From assembly GCF_031157835.1 (NCBI RefSeq), contig NZ_JAVIDR010000008.1:1-64000 (forward strand): a stretch of DNA of 64,000 nucleotides, given 5' to 3'. How positions within the stretch are numbered: position 1 is the first letter of the stretch; the number at the start of each line of letters is the position of its first letter. The stretch is from Acinetobacter rudis. GTDB lineage: Bacteria; Pseudomonadota; Gammaproteobacteria; Pseudomonadales; Moraxellaceae. Shown here piece after piece: positions 29,598-40,142 of this stretch. The notes under the pieces are model-generated. The model was not told where the DNA came from. It worked only from the letters and a program-made list of their open reading frames with translations, and made no database searches. The position numbers were made by a program, and so were the translations under genes.

Positions 29598-30914
29598 TTA
29601 ATTTTTATGTTGGGAGAACTTATAACCTTGATCACAAAATGCAGCGATAATCACAAGAATTGCAGCAATAAATAAAATCACTGTAACACCTGTAGTTGAA
29701 TGTGTTGGCGACATCGCCACCAAACTCAATGCCCCCAATGGTGCCAATCCACCAGCAAGTGCTGTCCCTAACTCTCGACCAGTACCCACACCTGTTGAAC
29801 GGTTTTCAACTGCAAATTGGCGACTCAAGAAAGAACCTTGTGGTGCAAACATCATTGGTGCCAATAGACCCGTACCAATCGCAATTGCCAAATAAATTGT
29901 ATTGTCCTGAGCTTTTTCAAGTAAATACATAAATGGATAAGCGAATAACATCGAGAGTATACCACCGATAATTAATACGTTTTTACTACTCCATTTATCA
30001 CATAACCATCCAAAGACTGGCACACTTACGATTGCGACTAAACTTGCAATTGTTACAGACAACGAAGTCACATGCGCACTCACACCTTGGAACTGTGTTA
30101 AGTAAGCTAATGAGAATGTCTTAAAGATATAACTAAGCGCGTTATAACCAATAGCCAAGACAAAAACCACCAACAAGCCTTTCATATTTGTCTGTAAGAT
30201 TTGCTTAAATGGATTAACCTTCTTCACTTCAACTTGAGCATCAACAACTGCTTCTTGATAATCTGGAGTTTCAGGCAAACTTTTTCGCACCCAAAGTCCG
30301 ATAAGAACCAATACAAAACTCAAGATAAATGGAATACGCCATCCACCATTTACAAGAAATTCATCACCATTTAAGGTCAACAAGAAAATAGTCAAAGATG
30401 ATAAAAGCAAACCTAAGTTTAAGCCCAATGCTGGCCATGCCCCTTGACGACCACGTTTATCTGCTGATGCATGCTCATACGATGTAATTGCAGCCCCAGC
30501 CAATTCAGCCCCAGCCCCCAAACCTTGAATAATACGAAAAACAACCAATAAAACAGGTGCCCAAATCCCAATTGTTTCATAAGTTGGGATTAGACCAATT
30601 GCTGTTGTACAAAGTCCCATCAGCAAAAAGGTCACAAATAGCATTTTTTTACGGCCAAATTTATCACCAAAATAACCAAAGAACATGCCACCAATTGGAC
30701 GTGCAATAAAACCAATCGCAAAAGTTGCAAAAGCTTGCATAGCTGCATTACTTGGATTTGAAGTATCAAAAAATACTTTGGCAAAAACAATCGAAGCCAT
30801 GGTCGCATATAGGTAGAAGTCATACCATTCTAGCATTGACCCAACAATAGTCGCCGTTGCGACCTTACGTATACGCTTCTTTTCTTCAATTGCAGTTTCA
30901 ATCTGTTGACTCAT
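29598..30914 (-). CDS. MFS metabolite:H+ symporter (MHS/ShiA-like), probable 2-hydroxyglutarate importer
   Basis: 438 aa, 12 TM helices. MHS-family signs are clear: GSMLEWYDFYLYATMAS in helix 1, GYFGDKFGRKK between helices 2 and 3, and FRIIQGLGAGAELAGA. Members carry shikimate, 2-oxoglutarate, citrate or proline-type solutes. AAGGGA lies 7 nt before the ATG. It follows lhgO by 29 bp and is surely in the same operon, so uptake of L-2-hydroxyglutarate or a related dicarboxylate is the natural guess. Confidence 0.85.
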   Translation of the reverse strand: MSQQIETAIEEKKRIRKVATATIVGSMLEWYDFYLYATMASIVFAKVFFDTSNPSNAAMQAFATFAIGFIARPIGGMFFGYFGDKFGRKKMLFVTFLLMGLCTTAIGLIPTYETIGIWAPVLLVVFRIIQGLGAGAELAGAAITSYEHASADKRGRQGAWPALGLNLGLLLSSLTIFLLTLNGDEFLVNGGWRIPFILSFVLVLIGLWVRKSLPETPDYQEAVVDAQVEVKKVNPFKQILQTNMKGLLVVFVLAIGYNALSYIFKTFSLAYLTQFQGVSAHVTSLSVTIASLVAIVSVPVFGWLCDKWSSKNVLIIGGILSMLFAYPFMYLLEKAQDNTIYLAIAIGTGLLAPMMFAPQGSFLSRQFAVENRSTGVGTGRELGTALAGGLAPLGALSLVAMSPTHSTTGVTVILFIAAILVIIAAFCDQGYKFSQHKN

Positions 30915-30943
30915 TTTACAATCCCTTAATCAACTCAACGGCC

Positions 30944-32149
30944 TTATTTGTGGGTCATCACTTCACGAACGATATATTCAGCAATCGCCAATGAAGATGT
31001 CGCACCTGGTGATGGTGCATTACGAATATGTGTAATATTGCCCTGTTTACGAATAACAAAATCATCAACCAATGAACCGTCAGACTCCATTGCTTGTGCT
31101 CGAATGCCACGAGTTGCAGGAACACAAGATACGTTTTCTAGACTTGGAACATATTTGGCTGCTTCTGCAACAAAATTAGTCTGGCTCATGACAGTACTTA
31201 ATTCACGTAATGCAGCTGACATGTTTTTAGATGAAAATTTCCAGAATCCTTTATAGGTCAAGAAATCATAAATATCTGAAAGATTGAATGTTTTACCATC
31301 ATAGTTTTCACGACCAAAAGAAATAAAGGCATTTGGCCCAATAGTCATTTGACCATCAATACGCTTAGTGAAATGTACGCCTAAGAATGGATATTTTGGA
31401 TCAGGTACTGGATAAATTAAGCCTTTAACGTGACTTTTGAAGTTTTCATCAATCACATAATATTGACCAAAGAAAGGTACGATTTTTGGTGTTGCGATAT
31501 CACCAGCATTTGCTGCTAAACGGTCTGATTGCAAACCTGCACAAGTGACAACATAGTCAAAAGTTGTATCGTAATGATCTTGGTCAGCAAAATGCACTGT
31601 GATTTTGTTGTGCTCTTCAGTTAAGTTACTCACTTTACGTCCAAGGACAATCGTGCCACCTTTGCTTTGAATTTCTTCAGCAATTTTTTCTGCAATCGCT
31701 CCATAGCTGACAATTGCAGTACGTGGTGAATAAAGTGCACTAACACCAATACAGTTTGGCTCTACTTCCGCAATTTCACCTGCACTTAACATACGAACAT
31801 CAGGTACTTTGTTCGCCAAAGATTTTTTATAAATTGCATCTAGACGTGGCAATTCTTCTTTGTCCAGTGCAACCACAACCTTACCGCATTCGTCATAGGC
31901 AACATTGTTTTCAAGGCAATACTGTTGAACTAATTCAGCACCACGACGACACAAACGTGCTTTTAGGCCACCTGGCTCATAGTACAAACCAGCATGAACC
32001 ACACCTGAGTTATGACTAGACTGATGTTGAGCAACTTTATTTTCTTTTTCAAAAACAGTTACTTTTGCATCAGGAAAATCTAATAAAATTTGGCGAGCAA
32101 CGGAGAGTCCATTGATTCCCCCTCCGATAATGGCATAATGCTTGTTCAA
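30944..32149 (-). CDS. lhgO: L-2-hydroxyglutarate oxidase/dehydrogenase LhgO
   Basis: FAD-dependent enzyme of the DAO family that oxidises L-2-hydroxyglutarate to 2-oxoglutarate, passing electrons to the quinone pool. It has the FAD motif IIGGGINGLSVA at about residues 7-18, the HNSGVVHAGLYY stretch with the flavin-linking histidine region, YPVPDPKYPFLGVH, and the C-terminal ATRGIRAQA and NAPSPGATSS segments, all matching E. coli LhgO. The start is taken as the TTG at 32149 (401 aa) because AGGGGA lies 6 nt upstream; no ATG fits. It is divergent from a GntR gene and lacks the CsiD partner found in enterobacteria. Confidence 0.87.
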   Translation of the reverse strand: MNKHYAIIGGGINGLSVARQILLDFPDAKVTVFEKENKVAQHQSSHNSGVVHAGLYYEPGGLKARLCRRGAELVQQYCLENNVAYDECGKVVVALDKEELPRLDAIYKKSLANKVPDVRMLSAGEIAEVEPNCIGVSALYSPRTAIVSYGAIAEKIAEEIQSKGGTIVLGRKVSNLTEEHNKITVHFADQDHYDTTFDYVVTCAGLQSDRLAANAGDIATPKIVPFFGQYYVIDENFKSHVKGLIYPVPDPKYPFLGVHFTKRIDGQMTIGPNAFISFGRENYDGKTFNLSDIYDFLTYKGFWKFSSKNMSAALRELSTVMSQTNFVAEAAKYVPSLENVSCVPATRGIRAQAMESDGSLVDDFVIRKQGNITHIRNAPSPGATSSLAIAEYIVREVMTHK

Positions 32150-32171
32150 CAACCTTCCCCTGCTAAATGTT

Positions 32172-32879
32172 ATGAAATTGATCCAAAAACCAAAAAGTTT
32201 GACTGAAGAAGCCTTTGAAATTCTGCAAGATGCGATTATTAACAATCAGCTAGAATTCAACGTTCTTTATTCAGCCACTGAATTGGGTCAAATGTTAGGT
32301 GGGATTTCTCGCACCCCTGTCCGCGAAGCGGCTCAAATGCTGGAAAAAATCGGTATTGTAAAAATTGAAAAGAACAAAGGCATACGCATTATTCCGACAT
32401 CATTCAGTACAATGATCGAATCTTTCCAGATTCGTTTAATGCTTGAAGTGCCTTTAATTCGCCGAGCAACTGAAATTCGAACTCCAGAGGATATCGAACG
32501 TCTCAATCAAATTTTTGAGGAGTTCAAACAAAAATCCCTTTCAGGTGATAGTACTGGGACGCTAAAAGCTGACCGTGATTATCATCTTGCCCTGTTACAG
32601 ATCGTTGATAATCAAAAAGCCATTGATATTATTAGTAATACCCGTAATCAGGTCCTTATCGCAGGCTCGGCTACCATCCCTCATTCACGTTCATGTCAAG
32701 CGACCTTTGAAGATCATCTTGAGCTACATCAAGCTTTCATTCATGGTGATCAACAAAAAGCTGCTGAGGCGATGAAATCTCATATCATCAACACCGCAAA
32801 TTTGTTAATTCATCAAGAATCAGCTAAACGCCCTAACTGGTCGGAAAAGGACGCGATTGATCAACTGAATTGGATATAA
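32172..32879 (+). CDS. GntR/FadR-type (FCD) regulator of the lhgO operon
   Basis: 235 aa from the ATG at 32172; an in-frame TTG at 32142 would overlap the lhgO start. The winged helix (about 10-75) has ISRTPVREAAQMLEKIGIVKI. The C-terminal FCD ligand domain (about 85-215) has the metal-binding pattern D-x3-H (DRDYHLALL), then DHLELHQAFIHGD and MKSHI. Ligand probably a small carboxylate. It lies back to back with lhgO with only 22 bp between starts, so the promoters must overlap and local repression is likely. Confidence 0.85.
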   Translation: MKLIQKPKSLTEEAFEILQDAIINNQLEFNVLYSATELGQMLGGISRTPVREAAQMLEKIGIVKIEKNKGIRIIPTSFSTMIESFQIRLMLEVPLIRRATEIRTPEDIERLNQIFEEFKQKSLSGDSTGTLKADRDYHLALLQIVDNQKAIDIISNTRNQVLIAGSATIPHSRSCQATFEDHLELHQAFIHGDQQKAAEAMKSHIINTANLLIHQESAKRPNWSEKDAIDQLNWI

Positions 32880-32889
32880 ATAAATCTAG

Positions 32890-32907
32890 CATGTTGCATG
32901 CAACATG
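32890..32907. repeat. Perfect 18-bp palindrome downstream of gntR
   Basis: CATGTTGCATGCAACATG reads the same on both strands and starts 11 bp after the gntR stop codon. There is no T run, so it is a poor terminator. It could be a protein-binding site, but the nearest start codons are far away. Confidence 0.7.
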
Positions 32908-33146
32908 TAAATGCTCATTGTATTGGGTATTTTTGAACTCATGCGTTCGCTATAGCCATAATTTAACCATTACTGCATAAAGATGAAGGGTTCAAGCTGT
33001 AAATGTAGAAAGGAGCAAAATGATATCAAAGACAAGTGTTGTATGATTTTTCCCAACAACATACGTTTATAACTTTTTGATTATGCTTTTATTTTACGGT
33101 TCAATCTGGAGCAAAAGCAGAACGCTCAACAATCATGATTAGCGCA

Positions 33147-33176
33147 TAAAATAGAGAGGAGTAAGCTCCTCTCTAT
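33147..33176 (-). terminator. Terminator of benK
   Basis: An 11-bp perfect stem (ATAGAGAGGAG and CTCCTCTCTAT, loop of 4) is followed on the minus strand by TTTTATG. It lies 140 bp after the benK stop codon. Confidence 0.65.
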
Positions 33177-33314
33177 AAGTAAGTTGCTAAGGATAATACC
33201 CCAAGTTTCTTGGACTAAAGTCTATGCACCTCATCTGAATCAGATCTTGTGTACCATGTATACAAAAACCATAAGTTCACAAGTAGTCTAGCTAAAGCTC
33301 AATATAACGTAGTG

Positions 33315-34688
33315 TTATTTGCTGACAACAAGAGAGGCCTCTGCTTCAGCGGATGGTTCAGTCACTGTTCTCCCTTCAACTGAAGCTTTTAAATTCACCA
33401 TAAAGATGGCTAAAGCTGCGATTACTCCTGGAATTGCAATCATTAAAAAATTCATTTGATGAGGGAGTTGGAACGTCAGTAATGCACCTGTTAACACTGG
33501 TCCTACAATCGCCCCGATACGCCCAATACCAGATGCCCAGCCCATGCCTGTAGAACGTACTGCTGCTGGATAAAACTGTGCAACGAAGGTATATAGTAAA
33601 ATTTGTGAGCCAATTGTTGCAGCCCCAGCAATCGCAATTAAAGTATATAAAACCAATTGTGGACTGTTGAATCCCAACATAATTAAAGCTACTGCCCCCA
33701 CAGCAAACATAATACTCAGCACAGGTTTTAAGTGAAATTTATCAGCAAGTACACCGCCACCAATTGCCCCAACCATTCCGCCAATATTGAGCGCAAATAA
33801 AAAGATCATACTTGCACCAAGCGAATAACCAGCTTGAATCATAAGCTTAGGTAACCAACTACCGAGTGCATAAACCATGAGTAAGCACATAAAAAATGCA
33901 ATCCAGAACATGAAAGTACTAAAGCTACGTCCTTGTTGGAACAAAGCACGCAGTGGTGCTTGATCTACAGCTGCAACCTCAGCAACAACAAATTGGGTTG
34001 TAGTAAACACAGGCTGTTCAGGGCAAATCTTGTTCACAATTTCAGAAACTTGCTTGGTTTTTCCTGTCTTGGTTAAAAACATCAAAGACTCAGGTAAACA
34101 CTTCCATATCAAGGGCAACGCTAAAAATGGCACAATTGCAATATAGAACATGATTTTCCAACCATAATCTGCAACGAGCCAAGCACCTAACAATGCTGAG
34201 GTCATCCCACCAATGGCATAACCACTAAACATTAAAGCAACTAAAGTACTTCGAATACGTTTTGGTGCATATTCTGTCATTAAAGCAACGACGTTTGGCA
34301 TAACACCACCAATACCAAGCCCTGCAAGAAAACGTAGCACGCCAAATTCTATTGGAGATGAAGTAAATGCACCTAAAAAAGTAAAGCCGCTAAAGATTGC
34401 AACACAAATCATAATGGTTTTTTTACGCCCAATCTTGTCTGAGAGCGTTCCAAAACACATGGCACCAAACATCATCCCGAACAATGCTGTACTGGCCAAC
34501 AAACCTGCTTGTACCGCTGACAAAGACCATTCTTGCATGAGTAAGGGTAAAGCAACCCCATAAATCACTAAATCATAGCCATCAAAAATAATAATAAGTA
34601 AACACCAGATTAAAACATTCCAATGAAATGCTGTGAATTTTGCCTTATCCACGACCGTATTGATGTCTAATTGTGTATTTTCCATCAT
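33315..34688 (-). CDS. benK: Benzoate transporter BenK (AAHS-family MFS)
   Basis: 457 aa, 12 TM helices, inner membrane. The AAHS signature FDGYDLVIYGVALPLLMQEW follows helix 1, with GTLSDKIGRKK in loop 2-3 and a second GGVLADKFHLKP. Close to what I recall of BenK of ADP1, a benzoate:H+ symporter. The ATG at 34688 has GGAGG 6 nt upstream. It lies downstream of benM on the same strand, and ATACC-N9-GGTAT at 34777-34795 sits before it as a possible LysR-type site. The PcaK family is the main alternative. Confidence 0.85.
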   Translation of the reverse strand: MMENTQLDINTVVDKAKFTAFHWNVLIWCLLIIIFDGYDLVIYGVALPLLMQEWSLSAVQAGLLASTALFGMMFGAMCFGTLSDKIGRKKTIMICVAIFSGFTFLGAFTSSPIEFGVLRFLAGLGIGGVMPNVVALMTEYAPKRIRSTLVALMFSGYAIGGMTSALLGAWLVADYGWKIMFYIAIVPFLALPLIWKCLPESLMFLTKTGKTKQVSEIVNKICPEQPVFTTTQFVVAEVAAVDQAPLRALFQQGRSFSTFMFWIAFFMCLLMVYALGSWLPKLMIQAGYSLGASMIFLFALNIGGMVGAIGGGVLADKFHLKPVLSIMFAVGAVALIMLGFNSPQLVLYTLIAIAGAATIGSQILLYTFVAQFYPAAVRSTGMGWASGIGRIGAIVGPVLTGALLTFQLPHQMNFLMIAIPGVIAALAIFMVNLKASVEGRTVTEPSAEAEASLVVSK

Positions 34689-34891
34689 TTCGCGCCTCCT
34701 GCACTTGTATGGTCAAAATTTTCCAAACAATGCAGCAAAAGCTTTTTGATGTCCAAAACCAAATTTAGATAAATCCATACCTTAAAAGTTGGTATTTTAT
34801 TTTGAATGTTTGTTTAAACATTGCTCAATCCAGCCATACAACGCATTTGCCATCACATACAAAGCAGCGATTTATTGTGCAAAAAGCAAAC

Positions 34892-35824
34892 TTAATAGCT
34901 TGGCACGTTTAAAAATTCTACTCGCTGATAAGGTATACCTTCTAAATCATAGACTTGATAAACACAATCAAAGATGGCACGAATATGTTCGGTATCATCC
35001 ATATTGCGTGTCACCATAAAAATAGGGCTTACAGCACGATCATCCAGTAAAGGTAAATAATGTAAGTGGGGTAATTGAATCGTTTTTGCACTTTCAGGAA
35101 CAATACAGATACCCTCACCTGCTGCCACCATACCCACAGCAAGTTGCACTTCACGAACCTCGATTAGGTTTTTAGGGACTAAGCCATATTCAGAATATAA
35201 GTGACGGATTTGTGTAGAGAAATTGGGTTTCGCTGTGCTCGGATAAAGAAACTGTTTTTCGCTCACAATATCCACCAAGTTAATTCCCGTGCTTTGCGCT
35301 GCAAGTGGATGACTGGCATGTACAGCAACCATCATGGGCTCTTCACGCAATAGTACACGGCGAATTGCAGGATCTGATATTCGTAAGCGACCAAAACCAA
35401 CATCAATACGGCCTTCTTTTAAGGCTTGAATTTGTTCTGCTGTACTTAATTCGATCCATTCCACTTTTAGATGAGGATGCTGTAGACGGAATAAATAAAC
35501 AATTTTTGAAAGTAGACCAAAGAGTAAAGATCCAACAAAACCCATTTTAAACGTTTTTTCTTGCATCCCGACACGCTGTGTCATTGATTTAATTTCTTCA
35601 GCATTAGACAAAAGTTTAACAGCATGCTGATAAAAGAATTGCCCTGCCTCAGTAGTTTTAAGTGGACGACTCCCACGTTCAAGCAATTGAATGCCTAACT
35701 CAGCTTCTAAATTTTGAATCTGGCGACTTAAAGGTGGCTGTGCAATATACAGTTTCTCCGCAGCCTTGGTGAAACTTTGTTCTTCAACAATGGTGACATA
35801 ATATCTGAGATGTCTGAGTTCCAT
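34892..35824 (-). CDS. benM: LysR-type regulator BenM of benzoate degradation
   Basis: 310 aa from the ATG at 35824 (MELRHLRYYVTIVEEQS), the usual start in this family, with AAAGG 10 nt upstream; an in-frame ATG lies 9 bp further up. The winged HTH is KAAEKLYIAQPPLSRQIQNL. The effector domain follows the BenM/CatM pattern: LLERGSRPLKTTEAG, GRIDVGFGRL, DPAIRRVLL and VAAGEGICIVP. BenM of ADP1 responds to benzoate and cis,cis-muconate and activates benABCDE. The gene lies divergent from benA. CatM is a close relative, but context favours BenM. Confidence 0.88.
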   Translation of the reverse strand: MELRHLRYYVTIVEEQSFTKAAEKLYIAQPPLSRQIQNLEAELGIQLLERGSRPLKTTEAGQFFYQHAVKLLSNAEEIKSMTQRVGMQEKTFKMGFVGSLLFGLLSKIVYLFRLQHPHLKVEWIELSTAEQIQALKEGRIDVGFGRLRISDPAIRRVLLREEPMMVAVHASHPLAAQSTGINLVDIVSEKQFLYPSTAKPNFSTQIRHLYSEYGLVPKNLIEVREVQLAVGMVAAGEGICIVPESAKTIQLPHLHYLPLLDDRAVSPIFMVTRNMDDTEHIRAIFDCVYQVYDLEGIPYQRVEFLNVPSY

Positions 35825-36211
35825 GGTATCCATACCTTTAAAATATAAAAAAATGCAAATTTGATCTTAGACAGTGTTTATTTATTCTTTTAAGGTATCT
35901 CACATCAGGTAGAGATTGCAAGATCATCGAGTGGGCCAATATTCTCCCATTTAAACTCGGTTTATCAAATTGCTAAATTTCTATATAGCACAGGGAATGT
36001 GTGAGGTTAAGTGATGTTATGGTGTAGCCAATTTGCCAACACAAATGAAGAACTTACCTCGATATGTAGGATTTATAGCAATAAACCTGCTCATCGTTTT
36101 ACATATATTGTGATCCATGATCGTGCAACTCTCCTGAACCTCATTTAACACCCAATGTGAATTTTCAAGCATTGCGGGACGGAACTTATATTTGCAAGTC
36201 GGAGAATGGAC
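35825..36211. promoter_or_regulatory. benM-benA divergent control region
   Basis: About 390 bp. GGTATCCATACC (35825-35836), a palindrome with arms GGTAT and ATACC, abuts the benM start codon. I looked for the ATAC-N7-GTAT site known for BenM and did not find a perfect copy, so the operators are not assigned. No believable gene; a minus-strand frame near 36017-36304 runs into benA. Confidence 0.4.
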
Positions 36212-37594
36212 ATGCCGCGTATACCCGTAATTAATACTAGTCATCTTGATCGTATTGATGAACTTTTGGTTGATGACTTTGAGAGTGGCGAATTTAAACT
36301 GCATCGTTCAGTTTTTACAGATCAAGCACTATTTGATCTTGAAATGAAGTATGTTTTTGAAGGTAACTGGGTTTATTTGGCGCATGAAAGTCAAATTCCG
36401 AATAACAACGACTTTTACACCACACACATTGGGCGCCAACCTATTATTATTGCACGTAACCGTCAGGGTGAACTCAATGCAATGATTAATGCTTGTTCAC
36501 ATCGGGGGGCTCAACTTTGTCGTCATAAACGTGGCAACAAAGCAACGTATACTTGTCCATTTCATGGCTGGACCTTTAACAACTCAGGTAAGTTACTCAA
36601 GGTAAAAGACCCAAGTGAAGCTGGCTATTCAGATTGTTTTAACCAAGACGGTTCCCATGACCTTAAAAAAGTTGCTCGTTTTGCAAACTATAAGGGTTTC
36701 TTATTTGGCAGCTTAAACCCAAATGTCCCAGAACTTGAAACATTCTTAGGTGAAACCACCAAAATTATTGACATGATTGTGGACCAATCTGCTGACGGTT
36801 TGGAAGTATTACGCGGTACTTCAACCTATACCTATGAAGGTAATTGGAAACTCACTGCTGAAAATGGAGCCGATGGTTATCATGTTTCTGCTGTGCATTG
36901 GAATTATGCTGCAACAACTCAACAGCGTAAGGAAAAACAAGCTGCTGACAATATTCGTGCAATGAGTGCTGGTGCTTGGGGCAAACAAGGTGGTGGTTCT
37001 TACGGTTTCGAACACGGACATATGCTGCTTTGGACACAATGGGCAAATCCTGAAGATCGTCCAAACTTTGCAAAACAAGACGAATATACCGAAAAATTCG
37101 GTGCGCCAATGAGCAAATGGATGATTGAACGTTCACGTAATTTATGTCTGTACCCCAACGTTTATCTCATGGACCAATTTGGTTCACAAATTCGTGTCTT
37201 GCGCCCAATTTCTGTAGATAAAACAGAAGTAACGATTTATTGCATTGCACCTGTTAATGAAGCACCTGAGGCACGCGCACGTCGTATTCGTCAGTATGAA
37301 GATTTCTTTAATGCTTCTGGTATGGCAACCCCCGATGACTTAGAAGAATTTCGTGCTTGCCAAGCGGGATATGCAGGGATTGAACTTGAATGGAATGACA
37401 TGTGCCGTGGTGCAAAACATTGGGTACAAGGCCCTGATGATGCAGCCAATGAGATTGGTTTAAAACCGATATTAAGTTGTATTAAGACTGAAGATGAAGG
37501 TCTGTATTTGGCACAGCACCAATATTGGTTAAAAACCATGAAACACGCCATTCAATCAGAAAAAGAACTTGCGATACAAGGAGCTGGAGCATGA
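36212..37594 (+). CDS. benA: Benzoate 1,2-dioxygenase large (alpha) subunit BenA
   Basis: Catalytic Rieske oxygenase subunit that dihydroxylates benzoate to the cis-1,2-diol. The ATG at 36212 ([19 protein letters not shown]) is chosen because GGAG lies 7 nt upstream and it equals the ADP1 start; 460 aa. Rieske ligands are C95, H97, C115 and H118 (ACSHRG, CPFHGW). The iron site is [12 protein letters not shown] with D221, H224 and H229. First gene of benABCDE; its stop overlaps the benB start as ATGA. It is paralogous to AntA over its full length. Confidence 0.97.
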   Translation: MPRIPVINTSHLDRIDELLVDDFESGEFKLHRSVFTDQALFDLEMKYVFEGNWVYLAHESQIPNNNDFYTTHIGRQPIIIARNRQGELNAMINACSHRGAQLCRHKRGNKATYTCPFHGWTFNNSGKLLKVKDPSEAGYSDCFNQDGSHDLKKVARFANYKGFLFGSLNPNVPELETFLGETTKIIDMIVDQSADGLEVLRGTSTYTYEGNWKLTAENGADGYHVSAVHWNYAATTQQRKEKQAADNIRAMSAGAWGKQGGGSYGFEHGHMLLWTQWANPEDRPNFAKQDEYTEKFGAPMSKWMIERSRNLCLYPNVYLMDQFGSQIRVLRPISVDKTEVTIYCIAPVNEAPEARARRIRQYEDFFNASGMATPDDLEEFRACQAGYAGIELEWNDMCRGAKHWVQGPDDAANEIGLKPILSCIKTEDEGLYLAQHQYWLKTMKHAIQSEKELAIQGAGA

Positions 37595-38100
37595 ATGCAG
37601 CAATCGACTTAGGCACAATTTCATTAGAGCAAGTTCAACAATTTTTATACCGTGAAGCTCGCTTGCTTGATGATGAACAATGGGATGATTGGTTAAATTG
37701 TTATGCACCTACAGCATCTTTTTGGATGCCTGCTTGGGATGATCATGACCAATTAACCGAAGATCCTCAAGCAGAAATTTCACTGATTTATTATCCAGAT
37801 CGTCAAGGTTTAGAAGACCGTGTATTTCGTATTAAAACCGAACGCTCTTCTGCCAGTACACCCGACACACGTACCAGTCACAACATTAACAATGTTGAAG
37901 TTATTGCAGTTGAAGGCAGTAAACTCACTGTACGTTTTAATTGGAATACTTTGAGTTTTCGCTATAAAACACAGTATAGCTACTTTGGTATGTCACGCTA
38001 TGAAATTGATTTTTCAACCGACCAACCACAAATTCTCAATAAATATGTGGTCTTGAAAAATGATTATATCAATCAAGTGATTGATATCTATCACCTCTAA
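37591..38100 (+). CDS. benB: Benzoate 1,2-dioxygenase small (beta) subunit BenB
   Basis: 169 aa from the ATG at 37591, which overlaps the benA stop and has GGAG 6-7 nt upstream; this matches the ADP1 length. Typical beta-subunit core: [41 protein letters not shown] and the ending [10 protein letters not shown]. It packs with BenA in the oxygenase. A 135-bp gap with a hairpin follows before benC. Confidence 0.96.
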   Translation: MNAAIDLGTISLEQVQQFLYREARLLDDEQWDDWLNCYAPTASFWMPAWDDHDQLTEDPQAEISLIYYPDRQGLEDRVFRIKTERSSASTPDTRTSHNINNVEVIAVEGSKLTVRFNWNTLSFRYKTQYSYFGMSRYEIDFSTDQPQILNKYVVLKNDYINQVIDIYHL

Positions 38101-38110
38101 TAAGTTTTAA

Positions 38111-38147
38111 CGGTAGTACTTGCTCTTCTTTCTCGCAATCGCTACCG
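38111..38147 (+). other. Intercistronic hairpin between benB and benC
   Basis: CGGTAG and CTACCG close a stem with an inner TTGC/GCAA pairing across an internal loop. It lies in the only sizeable gap (135 bp) between the dioxygenase genes, without a T run. It could be an RNA processing or stability element. Confidence 0.45.
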
Positions 38148-38232
38148 ACTTACTCAATTAACCACACTTCTCATACTCACACTCAGCCTTGCTGAAGCTC
38201 GTGTATTGTCGAACATTTTGAAAGGATTTTAA

Positions 38233-39252
<1,020 letters not shown>

Positions 39253-39300
39253 TCTAATCGTTAGCAATCTATAAAAGACCTCAGCAAAGGATTGAATTAC

Positions 39301-40086
39301 ATGTCACAACCGAACAGATTTCAAGATCAAGTCGTTATTGTTACTGGTGCAGCACAAGGGATTGGTCGTGGTGTTGCACTACAAGTTGCGGCTGAAGGTG
39401 GAAAAGTAGTTCTGGCTGATCGTTCACATTATCTTGAAGAAGTTCAAGCTGAAATTGAAGCCAATGCAGGCCAAGCGATCAGTATTTTAGCCGATCTTGA
39501 AACTTTTGCTGGTGCGCAAAGTGTAGTCCAAACTGCAATTGAACACTATGGTACGGTTAACGTGCTCATTAATAATGTGGGCGGTGCCATTTGGATGAAG
39601 CCTTTTGAGGCTTTTGCAGAAGAAGAGATCATCAAAGAAATCAATCGTTCACTTTTTCCTACCCTGTGGTGTTGCCGTGCAGTTCTACCCGAAATGTTGA
39701 AAAACAAATCAGGGACTATTGTCAATGTCTCCTCCATTGCAACCCGAGGTATTCACCGTATTCCTTATTCTGCTGCTAAAGGCGGAGTGAATGCTTTGAC
39801 TGCCTCTTTAGCCTTTGAACATGCCAAAGATGGTATTCGTGTCAATGCTGTTGCAACTGGTGGAACAGAAGCACCGCCTCGAAAAGTACCGAGAAATAGT
39901 GCTGAACAAACTGAAGATGAACGCATTTGGATGCAACAAGTTGTTGAGCAAACCATAGATCGAAGCCTGATGGGCCGTTACGGTAGTGTTCAAGAACAAG
40001 TCAATGCAATCTTATTTCTAGCTTCCAATGAATCTTCTTATATGACAGGAACCGTCATTCCTGTTGGTGGAGGTGATCAAGGCTAA
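39301..40086 (+). CDS. benD: Benzoate cis-diol dehydrogenase BenD
   Basis: Short-chain dehydrogenase (EC 1.3.1.25) that oxidises and decarboxylates 1,2-dihydroxycyclohexa-3,5-diene-1-carboxylate to catechol. 261 aa from the ATG at 39301; an in-frame TTG 9 bp upstream is less likely. Motifs: VTGAAQGIGRG for NAD, INNVGG, and the catalytic S (VSSIATRG), Y and K (YSAAKGG). It lies 48 bp after benC and 56 bp before benE. Confidence 0.95.
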   Translation: MSQPNRFQDQVVIVTGAAQGIGRGVALQVAAEGGKVVLADRSHYLEEVQAEIEANAGQAISILADLETFAGAQSVVQTAIEHYGTVNVLINNVGGAIWMKPFEAFAEEEIIKEINRSLFPTLWCCRAVLPEMLKNKSGTIVNVSSIATRGIHRIPYSAAKGGVNALTASLAFEHAKDGIRVNAVATGGTEAPPRKVPRNSAEQTEDERIWMQQVVEQTIDRSLMGRYGSVQEQVNAILFLASNESSYMTGTVIPVGGGDQG

Positions 40087-40142
40087 TCCCCTGTTCGCTC
40101 GAACTCAACCATTCGTCATACTGAGCAAGGAGGCTTTTATAG

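Larger units (their letters stand above)
32880..33314. other. Intergenic region between gntR and benK
   Basis: 435 bp without a recognisable gene. It holds an 18-bp palindrome (32890) and the benK terminator (33147). In between is an 8-residue mini-ORF (33020-33046, MISKTSVV) with an ideal AAGGAG 5 nt before its ATG; this could be a gene remnant or chance. Confidence 0.5.

Noticed and set aside
35825..36211. BenM operator ATAC-N7-GTAT upstream of benA
   Set aside because: I searched by eye and found no perfect copy; only a GGTAT-CC-ATACC palindrome at the benM start, which has the wrong spacing.
36017..36304. Minus-strand frame over the benA start
   Set aside because: Overlaps the well-supported benA coding start and resembles no protein I know.
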